From the NCBI GenBank assembly GCA_020633195.1, contig JACKEC010000033.1:1-64000 (forward strand): a stretch of 64,000 nucleotides of DNA. Direction: 5' to 3'. The position numbers and the translations under genes were made by a program. A model generated the notes under the pieces. It worked only from the letters and a program-made list of their open reading frames with translations. It was not told where the DNA came from and made no database searches. The stretch is from Sandaracinaceae bacterium (GTDB lineage: Bacteria > Myxococcota_A > Polyangia > Polyangiales > Sandaracinaceae). Shown here piece by piece: positions 49,169 to 57,366 of the stretch (position 1 is the stretch's first letter; the number at the start of each line of letters is the position of its first letter).

Positions 49169-50415
49169 GCCTCGATCCTCCCACGCACGACCTCGTCGAG
49201 GGCGTCGAGATCGGGCTCCGTCGTCAGCGGCGCCCCCGCCGCGCGCGTCGCGCTCGCCACGTCCTTGAGCCCGCTCCCCGTCACCACCGCCACCACCGTC
49301 TCGGCCTCCCGGATCCGGCCCTCGCGCGTCGCGAGCTCGAGCCCCGCGACCGCCGCCGCCGCCGCCGGCTCCGCGAAGAGCCCCTCGGTCCGCGCCAGCT
49401 CGCGCATCGCGTCGAGGATCGCGTCGTCGGTCACCGCCACCGCCGCGCCGTCCGACTCGCGGAGGGCGCGCACCGCGGCGTCGCCATCACGCGGGAGGCC
49501 GACCGAGATGCTGTCGGCGATCGTCACCCCGCTCACGGCGCGGATCACGCCGTCCCCCTCGAACGCGCGCTTCACCGCGTCGCTGTGCTCGGCCTGGACG
49601 GCGAGGAGCCGCGGGATCCCGTCGACGAGCCCGACCTCGCGCAGGTCCGTGAAGCCCTTGTGGAGACCGGAGAGGATGTTGCCGTCGCCGACGGAGACGA
49701 CGACCCAGTCCGGCACCCTCCAGCCGAGCTGCTCGAGGATCTCGAACGCCGCCGTCTTCTTCCCCTCGCGCGTGTAGGGGTTGCGGCCGGTGTCGCGGTC
49801 GTACCAGCCGTAGCGCTCGCACGCGGCGAGGCACAGGTCGGCGGCTTGATCGTAGGTCCCGCGCACGGCGATCACGGTGGCGCCGAACAGGAGGATCTGC
49901 GCGAGCTTGGCAGACGGTATCGACTCGGGCACGAAGAGCACCGCGCGCGTCCCCGTCCGCGCCGCGAGGCACGCGAGCGACGAGGCGGCGTTCCCCGTCG
50001 AGGCCCCCGCGACGATCTCCGCGCCGCGCGCTCGCGCCATCGCCAGGGTGATCGCGCTCGCCCGGTCCTTGAGCGACGCGCTCGGGTGTCGGGTCTCGTC
50101 CTTCAGCCAGAGGCTCGGGAGCCCGAGGCGAGCCCCGAGCGCCGGCGCGGCGGCGAGCGGCGTGCGCGAGACGTTCAGGCGCTCCGCGTCGACCCCCGCG
50201 TCGACGGGGAGCAGCGCGCGGTAGCGCCACACGCGGTGATCGGGGTCGGCCGCGAGCGACGCGCGCGACAGCTCGCGCCGGACCGCCGCGTAGTCGTAGA
50301 CGACGTCGAGGTTGCCGCCGCACGCCTCGCAGGCGTAGCGGACCGGCCGCGCCGCTCCCGGCGCCGCGTGCTCGGCCGCGCAGCGGACACACCTCAGACC
50401 GACCGCGTGGGGCAT
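49165..50415 (-). CDS. Threonine synthase-like PLP enzyme
   Basis: 416 residues. It begins with a zinc-ribbon-like segment (CVRC at 9-12 and CEAC at 29-32), as in many archaeal-type threonine synthases. The PLP domain has HPSASLKDRAS with the cofactor Lys116, AGASTGNAASSLA, and VVSVGDGNILSGL. Biosynthetic threonine synthase converts phosphohomoserine to threonine. Standing at the head of this catabolic-looking operon it may instead act on another phospho- or amino acid. The start ATG 50415 has a weak ribosome site. Usual family length. Confidence 0.8.
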   Translation of the reverse strand: MPHAVGLRCVRCAAEHAAPGAARPVRYACEACGGNLDVVYDYAAVRRELSRASLAADPDHRVWRYRALLPVDAGVDAERLNVSRTPLAAAPALGARLGLPSLWLKDETRHPSASLKDRASAITLAMARARGAEIVAGASTGNAASSLACLAARTGTRAVLFVPESIPSAKLAQILLFGATVIAVRGTYDQAADLCLAACERYGWYDRDTGRNPYTREGKKTAAFEILEQLGWRVPDWVVVSVGDGNILSGLHKGFTDLREVGLVDGIPRLLAVQAEHSDAVKRAFEGDGVIRAVSGVTIADSISVGLPRDGDAAVRALRESDGAAVAVTDDAILDAMRELARTEGLFAEPAAAAAVAGLELATREGRIREAETVVAVVTGSGLKDVASATRAAGAPLTTEPDLDALDEVVRGRIEA

Positions 50416-50459
50416 CCGGCCGCGAAAGTACCCGCGGCGAAGGACTCCGCAAGGCTCGC

Positions 50460-52367
50460 TCAGCGACGACGGCGCGTGACGCCGAGCGCGAGCCACCCGA
50501 GGAGGAGGAGCAACCCGCCGCGCTTCGAGCCGCCGGCCGCCCGGCAGCCGCAGCCGGCGTCCATCACGGCGCCCGGGCCGGCGTCCGTGCGACCGGTGCC
50601 GGCGTCCATGCTCGTGCCGCCCGCGTCGACGACGGGGCCGTCGGGGACGCACGTCCCGCTGACGCAGCGCTCGCTCGCCTCGCAGGTGATCCCGAAGCAC
50701 GGGTCGGGGATGCACGCGCCGTCGCGGCAGAGCTGACCGCTCGGGCAGCTCACGCCGTCGCACGCGTCGAAGCAGGTGCCGTCGCGGCAGACCTGCGAGC
50801 CCGAGCACACCACGCTGGCGCAGCGATCGATCACGCACTCGCCGTCCATGCAGACCTGGTCGAGGGGGCAGCTCACGCCGGCGCAGCCGTCGATGCACAT
50901 GCCGCTCGTGCAGACCTCGCCGGGCCCACACGTCAGCGCCTCGCAGCCCGGGTCGACGCAGTGGCCGAAGTCCTCGGACTCCATCCGCGTCTCGCACGCC
51001 TCGCCGACCGGGCAGAGCGGCTCGACGAGCTCGTCGCACGTGCACGCCGGGCCGCACACGGTGAGCGCGCCGGGCTCGCCCGCGATGCAGACCTGGTTGG
51101 TCGGGCACACCACGCCGAGGCACGGATCGATGCACGCGCCGCCCGCGCAGAGGCGACCCGCCGGGCAGACGACGCCGTCGCACGGCGCGACGCACGCGCC
51201 CTCGCGGCAGAGCGTCCCGTCAGGGCACGGGTCCGCGCGCATCGCGCACGCGGCGTCGAGGCAGCGGTCGCCCACGCACGTGAAGCCGGGGCCGCAGCCG
51301 CCCTCGAAGCACTGCGTGGAGCACAGCCCGGTGGTCGTGTCGCAGACCGTGCCCTCGGGGCAGGCCTCCATCGGCCGGCAGTCGAGGTCCGTCGTCGCGT
51401 CGCAGCGCTCGAATGCGCCGGGGTGGATGTCCGGGTTCGTGTCGTCGCAGTCGCTGCCGCCGCACGCCGCGTCGCGGTGGCCGTCGCCGTCGGCGTCGAT
51501 GCAGATCGCGGTGTCGTCCTCGTTGAGCCCGGCGACCGCGTCGAGCTCGTCGTCGGAGCTGTGGAACGCGCACTCGGGGCCCGGGTTGCCCTCGTTGCCG
51601 GCCTGGATCGCGGCGTAGCGGAAGGTGAGCCCGCACGGCAGCGCCCAGACCGTCGCGAGCGCGTCGGCGACCGCGTCACCGGCCGACGCGTCGCGCAGGT
51701 GCGTGCCGAGATCCGCGCGCCCCGCCTCGGCCGCGCCGGTCGCGGCGGGGTTGCGCGTCCAGCCCTCGGTGAACGCGCGGATGAGGCGCGCGCGGTTCCA
51801 CTGGTTCGGATCGGGCGCCGTCTCCGGCGCGATCGTCATCGAGTCCGGGTTGTTGGTCAGGAACACCGCGTACTCGAACGCCTCGCAGGGGAGCGGGTCG
51901 TGGTCGGTGATCGGGAAGAGCACGACCCGGTTCGCCTCGCCGCCGAGGTCGTAGATGCGCGCGGTCCACGGGTAGTAGAAGCCAGCGACCCCGTCGGCGA
52001 CCTGTGCGCCCGAGTCGTCGGTCCGGATGACCTGCGTCCAGTACCAGTCGAGCGAGTTGGCCTGGAACGCCGGGTCGTTGCCCCCGGGCGGATCGGTGCC
52101 CGCCGCGCCGCAGGTGTACCCGCTCAAGATGGTCGGCGTGTGCGTCACCCCGATGCACCCGTTGACGCCGCGGACGTACGTCGCGAACCCGAGCTCGGGC
52201 GCGTAGCGGCCGTCGCTCGTCTGGAAGATGTCGTTGACGACGCCGTCCACCCGCATCGTCGACAGCAGGTTCAGGCACATGTCTCCCGTCGTGTCGACGC
52301 AGGTCGCCTGAGCGGCGACGACGGACGGCGCGAGCAAGAGGAGCGAGGTGAGGGCGATGATGCGCAC
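50460..52367 (-). CDS. Cys-rich secreted protein with MYXO-CTERM-like tail
   Basis: 635 residues. Sec signal MRIIALTSLLLLAPSVVAAQ, an N-terminal globular region (to about 270), then a short calcium-binding-like segment (DADGDGHRDAACGGSDCDDT), followed by about ten Cys-rich repeats of the form C-x-G-V-x-C-P-x-x-x-x-C-x-x-G-x-C. After an Asp/Ala/Gly-rich linker come CGCR, a hydrophobic helix and Arg-Arg-Arg-Arg, the MYXO-CTERM layout. Such proteins (MopE-like Cys repeats) are probably displayed on the surface. The function is unknown. Confidence 0.83.
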   Translation of the reverse strand: MRIIALTSLLLLAPSVVAAQATCVDTTGDMCLNLLSTMRVDGVVNDIFQTSDGRYAPELGFATYVRGVNGCIGVTHTPTILSGYTCGAAGTDPPGGNDPAFQANSLDWYWTQVIRTDDSGAQVADGVAGFYYPWTARIYDLGGEANRVVLFPITDHDPLPCEAFEYAVFLTNNPDSMTIAPETAPDPNQWNRARLIRAFTEGWTRNPAATGAAEAGRADLGTHLRDASAGDAVADALATVWALPCGLTFRYAAIQAGNEGNPGPECAFHSSDDELDAVAGLNEDDTAICIDADGDGHRDAACGGSDCDDTNPDIHPGAFERCDATTDLDCRPMEACPEGTVCDTTTGLCSTQCFEGGCGPGFTCVGDRCLDAACAMRADPCPDGTLCREGACVAPCDGVVCPAGRLCAGGACIDPCLGVVCPTNQVCIAGEPGALTVCGPACTCDELVEPLCPVGEACETRMESEDFGHCVDPGCEALTCGPGEVCTSGMCIDGCAGVSCPLDQVCMDGECVIDRCASVVCSGSQVCRDGTCFDACDGVSCPSGQLCRDGACIPDPCFGITCEASERCVSGTCVPDGPVVDAGGTSMDAGTGRTDAGPGAVMDAGCGCRAAGGSKRGGLLLLLGWLALGVTRRRR

Positions 52368-52437
52368 GGCGTCACGATCCTACACCCGGTTCGGCCCGGC
52401 TCGTCAGGGGCACCCCGATGGGAGCTCAGAGCTCGGG

Positions 52438-53079
52438 CTACCGAGCCTCCAGTTGGCGTTCGAGCCATTGCTCGGTCCAGGGCTCCAGGTCCTGTGCGGG
52501 CGTGCGCCGGAGCTCGTCGAGCGCTTCGGTGAGGCGGCGAGCCGACCAGCGCACCTTCCGGCGCGTCGTAGTACCGAGCTCCCGAACCGTGGCTTCGATT
52601 CGCGCTCTCCGCGCCGCGGCCAAGTGGTCGCGATCGAGATGGAGCACCTCGACGACGTCGTGCTCGGTGTCGTCGTCGAGCGCCCGCAGCTTTCCGTCCG
52701 ACCGAACTCGCGCGCACTCCACCGTAGGCCTGGAAATCGGGTGCACCACGCGCAGAAGCCGGGAGCCCTTGGCGTGGTCGCAGTGAGGCGGTCGACGCGT
52801 CTGATTCCCGCCTTCGCAGGAGAGCGCGAGGTTGTTCCAATCGAACGGTTCGTGGCCCGCCGACTGCGGAACGACGTGCTCTCGATGGTCGGCTGGAGTC
52901 CCGGTGAGCCGACCGTAGCAGTAGCAGCACAAGCCGCTCTGCTCCTTCGCGAGGGCGGACCGCATCGCCTCGACCACGTCGGCCGGAGCCGCGTCCCAGC
53001 GCGCCGTGACGGCGGGGTCCTTCAGCCACTTTCGCAGCGCGCGAGGCGCCTTCCCTTTGCGAAAGAGGCGGCGGCTCAC
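52438..53079 (-). CDS. ptuB: PtuB-like HNH endonuclease of a Septu-type defence pair
   Basis: 213 residues with the zinc-HNH pattern of PtuB/TIGR02646 nucleases: LCCYCYGRL (zinc Cys pair, about 51-54), DHREHVVPQS (catalytic His region, about 65-71), DWNNLALSCEGGNQ (Asn/Cys, about 80-93) and HCDHAKG (zinc Cys100). With the adjacent ATPase it makes up a Septu-like antiphage pair in which PtuB is the nuclease effector. ATG 53079 overlaps the ATPase stop (ATGA). Composition is less GC-extreme than the flanks, consistent with transfer. The N-terminal basic stretch is family-typical. Confidence 0.83.
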   Translation of the reverse strand: MSRRLFRKGKAPRALRKWLKDPAVTARWDAAPADVVEAMRSALAKEQSGLCCYCYGRLTGTPADHREHVVPQSAGHEPFDWNNLALSCEGGNQTRRPPHCDHAKGSRLLRVVHPISRPTVECARVRSDGKLRALDDDTEHDVVEVLHLDRDHLAAARRARIEATVRELGTTTRRKVRWSARRLTEALDELRRTPAQDLEPWTEQWLERQLEAR

Positions 53080-54233
53080 GACGCCAGTCGCTCGAGGATC
53101 GCGCGGTAGTAGACGAGGTCCGAGTCGTTGCCGATGGACGCCTCGAGCTCCTCGAGCAGGGTTCGGGCCTCGTCGAGCCGTGCCTCGTCGAGGGCGACCA
53201 CGAGGTGCTCGAAGCGCTCCTCGATGGCGGCAGGACGTGCTGCCGTGTCGAACACCTCGCGCAGGATGGCGTCGATCTCACGTCCGCGTCCGTGCCCCAC
53301 CTCTCGCAGCGCGAAGCCCTCGAGCACCCGCAGGTGCCTCCCTTCGAGCTCGGACGCGACGACTGGCGAGTGGGTAGTGGTGATCCACTGGACCTTCGGG
53401 AAGACCGCGCGGAGCCGGCTCAGGATCACTCGCTGCAAGGCTGGATGGAGGTGGAGCTCGATCTCGTCGATCAGAACGACCGCGTCCCCGCCGAGACCCC
53501 GCGCTGGGTCTCGAAGAGAGAGGCGCCGTGCGATGTCGGCGACGAGCGCCACGAGCGCTCGCTCACCCTCGCTGAGCGAGTCGAAGGGAAGCTCGACGCC
53601 GGCCTTGTCGACGGTGAGGATCGGCTTCTGGCTGTAGGGCTCGAAGCGACGGCGGACGCGAAGGTTCGAGACTTCGAGGGCGCGCTCGACCGCCTCGCGA
53701 ACCGCGGTGAGCTGCGCGGGAGCCTCTTGGCCATCGCGAAGGGCCTCGTTCTCGAGGTCCTCCATCTCGCGAAACCAGATGAAGAATCGCGCGTAGGAAG
53801 CGCCCGCATCGAACCAGCTCTCTTCGGCGTGGACGGGCATCCAGCTCTCACCCGGGGTGCTGCCCGGCGTCGAGTCGGTCGCTGCGCGATTCGTCCCGTA
53901 CATCAGCAGCAGATGCGGAGGGGACGGCCTCGCGCCCTCGACGGCCATGGCCGCCTCGCCCAACCTGCTGGACAGGTTCCACTGCACCGCGTTGCCGCTG
54001 TCGAGGTCGGCGACCAGCTCGATGGTCGCTTCCTCGGCGCCCGAACGGATGTCGGCAGCTACCACGCGTCGGTCGTCGGACAAGGCGCGAAACGTCCGCA
54101 CGACGGCGGACAGGACCGAAGACTTGCCCGATCCGTTGATCCCCACGAGCACGGTGAGGTCGCGCTCGAAGGGGAGCTCGAGGGATTCGAACCCGCGGAA
54201 GTTGGTGAGCCGCAGCGAGTGGAGGCGGAACAC
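53076..54233 (-). CDS. ptuA: PtuA-like AAA/ABC-type ATPase of a Septu-type defence pair
   Basis: 385 residues of the RecF/SMC-like ATPase class (AAA15/OLD-type). Walker A GINGSGKS (31-38), signature LSEGE (220-224), Walker B VVLIDEIE (252-259) followed by LHLHP, and TTHSP (His288). It begins RLTNFRGF, typical of this class. In Septu systems PtuA forms the sensor/scaffold that controls the PtuB nuclease. It is the first of the two genes and preceded by a 118-base gap in which no clear promoter is recognised. Generic RecF-like ATPases share these motifs; the neighbour decides the call. Confidence 0.83.
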   Translation of the reverse strand: MFRLHSLRLTNFRGFESLELPFERDLTVLVGINGSGKSSVLSAVVRTFRALSDDRRVVAADIRSGAEEATIELVADLDSGNAVQWNLSSRLGEAAMAVEGARPSPPHLLLMYGTNRAATDSTPGSTPGESWMPVHAEESWFDAGASYARFFIWFREMEDLENEALRDGQEAPAQLTAVREAVERALEVSNLRVRRRFEPYSQKPILTVDKAGVELPFDSLSEGERALVALVADIARRLSLRDPARGLGGDAVVLIDEIELHLHPALQRVILSRLRAVFPKVQWITTTHSPVVASELEGRHLRVLEGFALREVGHGRGREIDAILREVFDTAARPAAIEERFEHLVVALDEARLDEARTLLEELEASIGNDSDLVYYRAILERLAS

Positions 54234-54351
54234 GAGACCGACGATAGCGCAGCGCTGGGGGGTTGGCCGACAATGTCGGTGCTGCGGTCCCCAGAGCGCA
54301 CGAGAGCACGAGGGCCGTTTGCGGACGAGCGGCGCGGCAGCCGATGGGAGC

Positions 54352-55014
54352 TCAGGTCGTGAGCAGGCCGAGCTGATCGGCGGCCTCGGCGCGGGACATG
54401 CGGTGCATGTAGCACTCGAGGACGACGGGCAGGCCGTCGCGCGATCGCTCGCGGGCCCACGCGAGCCCGAAGGTGTCGGGGGCGATCGGCTGGTGGACGT
54501 CGTGGCGGCCGTCGTCTCGCGACACGTGGACCTCGACGATCCGGTCGTAGTCCGAGAGGCGCGCCCACTGCGCGGGGGTCATGACGCCGGCGGCGAGCTG
54601 GAGGTGGACGTGGGAGACGTCGACCGCGAGCGGGAGCCGCGCGTCCATCGCCCGCAGGACGTCGCGCCCGCAGCCGAGGTGGTGGCCGGGGTACATGACC
54701 TCGAGCGCGGGCGACGGGCGCTCGCGACCGAGCCGCTCCCAGAACTCCTCGACCGCGATCGGCGGCGCGTGCACCGAGTCGCTGTCGGCCACGCACCGCG
54801 GCCCGTCCCACACGGGGCCTCGGCGCGCGGCCGGGTCGAAGCCCTGATGGGTGCGCGTGGGGAGCCCCGATCGCGCGACGGCCGCGGCGAGCCCCTCCGT
54901 CGGGAGGTTGCCGGGGGTGAGCTGGATCCCGTCGGGCGCGAGGCTCGCGAGGGCCTCGAAGGCCCAGCCCTGCAGGCGCCCCTGAAAGCAGCTGAGCGCG
55001 ACGAAGGCGCTCAC
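54352..55014 (-). CDS. Xylose-isomerase-like TIM-barrel protein
   Basis: 220 residues from GTG 55014, in a GTGA overlap with the TKKA-repeat gene. Potential metal ligands are placed as in the AP-endonuclease-2/sugar-isomerase fold: Glu in LEVMYPGHHLG, Asp/His in VDVSHVHLQL, His-x-D-x-H in EVHVSRDDGRHDVHQP, and Glu in VLECYMHRM. At 220 residues it is short for the family. Isomerase, epimerase or oxidative roles are possible; coupling to its odd neighbour is the main clue. It does not look like a clear DUF692 enzyme. Confidence 0.72.
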   Translation of the reverse strand: MSAFVALSCFQGRLQGWAFEALASLAPDGIQLTPGNLPTEGLAAAVARSGLPTRTHQGFDPAARRGPVWDGPRCVADSDSVHAPPIAVEEFWERLGRERPSPALEVMYPGHHLGCGRDVLRAMDARLPLAVDVSHVHLQLAAGVMTPAQWARLSDYDRIVEVHVSRDDGRHDVHQPIAPDTFGLAWARERSRDGLPVVLECYMHRMSRAEAADQLGLLTT

Positions 55015-55916
55015 CAACCGCCGCCCATCAGGCCGAGGCGAGCCGCCGCGTCGGCGCGGTTGGCGGCGAGCGCCCACGGCCGCTGGACCTCGCCGACGAC
55101 CTGGATCACGGGGCCGTCGGCGCCGCGCGTGGCGATCGCGTAGGGGAGGTACGCCTCGGACGGGTCCATGTCCTGATGACAACCTTCCTTGCAATAGGGC
55201 GCCAGCGCCTCGATCGCCTCGTCGGCCAGCCCGTTGTACTCGAGCCGCTCCCAGAGCTTCGCCTCGCGGAACAGGCGGTCGTTCATCGCGCAGAGGTCGC
55301 AGACGTCGCCGCGCTCGAGCTGGCGGGTGGCGATCGCCTGGTTCGCCTCCCGGATCCCTCGCTCGCTCGCCCCTCGGGCGCGCAGGGCCTTCAGCTCGTC
55401 CCACTCCTCGGGGAGCACCGGCGTGCAGACGTGGGGGAACGCGGGACGCGCACCCTTCGAGATCCACTGCGCGCGATGGACCTCGTCGTCGGCGTTGTCG
55501 GCGTAGAACTGGGCCAGCCCGAACAGCACGCTCGTGGCGTTCGGCAGGAAGTCGAAGAGCAGCTCGGCGATGATCGGCAGGTCGTGGGCCGCGAAGCGTC
55601 GCCGGTAGGCCTCCGACTCGGCGGCGACGTCCCGCGAAGCCTGACGAAGCGCCTCGGACTCGTGCTCCTCGTAGATCTGGCGCAACCAGCCGGGCACCGC
55701 CTCCTGTGCCTTCTTCGTCGCGGCCTTCTTCGTCGCGGCCTTCTTCGTCGCGGCCTTCTTCGTCGCGGCCTTCTTCGTCGCGGCCTTCTTCGTCGCGGCC
55801 TTCTTCGTCGCGGCCTTCTTCGTCGCGGCCTTCTTCGTCGCGGCCTTCTTCGTCGCGGCCTTCTTCGTCGCGGCCTTCTTCGTCGCGGCCTTCTTCGTCG
55901 CGGCCTTCTTCGTCAT
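55011..55916 (-). CDS. Protein with N-terminal Thr-Lys-Lys-Ala repeats and an unknown Cys/His domain
   Basis: 301 residues. Residues 2 to about 70 consist of fourteen Thr-Lys-Lys-Ala(-Ala) units, a histone-H1-like basic tail probably able to bind DNA or polyanions. The following about 230 residues are unrecognised and helical, with CDLCAMND and CKEGCHQDMD containing Cys/His clusters (possible metal site), and end MGGGW. ATG 55916 starts the repeat tract directly. It is coupled to the TIM-barrel gene by a GTGA overlap. In other myxobacterial proteins such tails are common on DNA-associated proteins, but an N-terminal tail on this domain is unfamiliar. Confidence 0.75.
   Translation of the reverse strand: MTKKAATKKAATKKAATKKAATKKAATKKAATKKAATKKAATKKAATKKAATKKAATKKAATKKAATKKAQEAVPGWLRQIYEEHESEALRQASRDVAAESEAYRRRFAAHDLPIIAELLFDFLPNATSVLFGLAQFYADNADDEVHRAQWISKGARPAFPHVCTPVLPEEWDELKALRARGASERGIREANQAIATRQLERGDVCDLCAMNDRLFREAKLWERLEYNGLADEAIEALAPYCKEGCHQDMDPSEAYLPYAIATRGADGPVIQVVGEVQRPWALAANRADAAARLGLMGGGW
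55711..55914. repeat. Perfect 15-base tandem repeat (13.6 copies) coding for TKKAA
   Basis: Thirteen identical copies of TTCTTCGTCGCGGCC (plus-strand sense) plus a 9-base partial copy. There is no divergence between copies, so the array is young or kept uniform by slippage or gene conversion; unit loss or gain keeps the reading frame. Confidence 0.95.
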
Positions 55917-56009
55917 CGCTCACCTCGGCGCCGTCGGGAGTGCGCTCGAGTCTATCCGCGAAGTGGCGGGCCTACCCGCCCGGGGCGCGTTCGGTCATCC
56001 TGAGCCTGC

Positions 56010-56558
56010 GTGCGCGTCGCCCTCACCGTCCTGTTGCTCCTCGCCGGCTGCGACGGCGGGACCACCCCGCCGCCGTCGGGGACCCTGCCCGACGCGGGGC
56101 CCGGTGGCGTGTACATCGCGTTGACGCGCGACTTCGAGGACTTCCGCGACTGGCAGAGCTTCGCGATCGAGGACCCGACCGCGCCGGCCGCGCACCCGCC
56201 CGGGCCGAGCCGGGTGTACATCAACGCGATGCCGCCCGAGGGGCTGCGGCGCTTCCCGGTGGGGACGATCCTCGTCAAGACGATCGAGAACGGCGCACCG
56301 CAGGACTGGGCGATCCACGCGTTCGTGAAGCGCGGCGGCGACTTCGGCGAGGGCCTCGTCGGCTGGGAGCTGTTCGAGCTGCGCTTCGACGAGGACGAGC
56401 GGCCGATCATCCTCTGGCGCGGCGCCGGCCCGCCGAGCGGCCAGGGCTACCTCGCGCCCGTCGACGGCGGCTCCGTCGAGCTGGTCTGCCGCGACTGCCA
56501 CGCCGCCGGCTGGCAGAACGACTCGGTCCTGAACCCGTTCACACGCCTGAGCTACTGA
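56010..56558 (+). CDS. Cytochrome P460-like lipoprotein
   Basis: 182 residues, start GTG 56010. Lipoprotein signal ending LLLAGCDG. The body resembles the cytochrome P460 fold: FRDWQSFAIE at the start, RVYINAMPPEGLRRFPVGTI, LVKTIENG, FVKRGGDFG, GWELFELR, and near the C-terminus CRDCHAAG, a CxxCH heme site. P460 proteins oxidise hydroxylamine or have other heme-based activities; many lipoprotein homologues are uncharacterised. The characteristic cross-linking Lys cannot be assigned with confidence. Stands alone between the TKKA gene pair and the outer-membrane operon. Confidence 0.75.
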   Translation: MRVALTVLLLLAGCDGGTTPPPSGTLPDAGPGGVYIALTRDFEDFRDWQSFAIEDPTAPAAHPPGPSRVYINAMPPEGLRRFPVGTILVKTIENGAPQDWAIHAFVKRGGDFGEGLVGWELFELRFDEDERPIILWRGAGPPSGQGYLAPVDGGSVELVCRDCHAAGWQNDSVLNPFTRLSY

Positions 56559-56650
56559 GGTCCGAGCGCCCCCGGACGGGCCCCGTCCGACGGGTGGGTA
56601 CGTCCGTACTCGTTGACACCGAGGACGCCCGACGGGTACCACAGACGGCG

Positions 56651-57346
56651 ATGAGCACGGGAACGCCTCTGGCGGCCCTGGTCCTACGCCTCGGCGTGGC
56701 GCTTGGAGCCGTCGCGGCCCTGAGCGCGGCGGTCCCCGAGACCGTGAACGCACAGTGCATCGACGAGGCGATCCGCGACGAGCTCAACGCTCGCCGGCGC
56801 TACCGCGGGGTGCGCGAGCGGCTGTTCCAGAAGGCCCTGCGCCACGAGATCAGCATCATGGGCGGCGTCTACGCCGCCGATCTGTTGAGCGCCTCGTACC
56901 TCCTCCAGGCCGCGTACACCTTCCACGTCACCGAGGACCTCGGGCTCGAGGCGTCCTTCGCCTACAGCCAGTCCGCCTCGGAGCTCGTGCGGATCATCGA
57001 GCAGGACCGGGGCATCTCGCTCGTCCGCATCGACGCGCCCGTCTACGTCTACCAGGCGCACCTGATCTGGACGCTCGCGTACGGGAAGCTGCGGTGGTTC
57101 GGCGACGGGATCTCCCGCTTCGACTTCAACCTCGCGATCGGCGGCGGCCTCACCGACAACCAGACCGCACGCGGCCTGACGTTCAGCGCCGGGCTGGGCA
57201 TCAAGTTCTTCTTCGACGAGTGGTTCTCCATCCGCTTCGACATCCGCGACCAGGTCCTGCAGCAGGAGCTCCTGGGCGAGTCGACGATCGTCAACAACAT
57301 CACCGCGACCCTCGGGCTCTCGGTCTTCCTCCCCTTCTCCCCCTGA
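56651..57346 (+). CDS. Myxobacterial outer-membrane beta-barrel protein (GltA/NfsA-like position)
   Basis: 231 residues. Sec signal ending VNAQC, then a helix-like RDELNARRRYRGVRERLFQK segment and LRHEISIMGGVYAADLLSAS, the typical opening of myxobacterial outer-membrane barrels (TIGR04565 type). About eight amphipathic strands follow (LQAAYTFHVTEDLGLEASFA; FSAGLGIKFFFDEWFSIRFD), with a terminal FLPFSP-type last strand. In Myxococcus such barrels begin the nfs and gltKBAC loci, and the next genes here follow the same order. ATG 56651 is the natural start. Assignment to GltA or GltB is by position only. Confidence 0.72.
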   Translation: MSTGTPLAALVLRLGVALGAVAALSAAVPETVNAQCIDEAIRDELNARRRYRGVRERLFQKALRHEISIMGGVYAADLLSASYLLQAAYTFHVTEDLGLEASFAYSQSASELVRIIEQDRGISLVRIDAPVYVYQAHLIWTLAYGKLRWFGDGISRFDFNLAIGGGLTDNQTARGLTFSAGLGIKFFFDEWFSIRFDIRDQVLQQELLGESTIVNNITATLGLSVFLPFSP

Positions 57347-57366
57347 CGTCCTCTCGGAGCAGCACG

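Noticed and set aside
54352..55014. DUF692 (MNIO) RiPP-modifying enzyme with the TKKA protein as partner
   Set aside because: The metal-ligand order looks like the xylose-isomerase/AP-endonuclease-2 branch, and no short Cys-rich precursor gene is adjacent.
55711..55914. 15-base repeat as a CRISPR-like or protein-free satellite
   Set aside because: It has no spacers and lies in frame within a gene with start codon, downstream domain and coupled neighbour.
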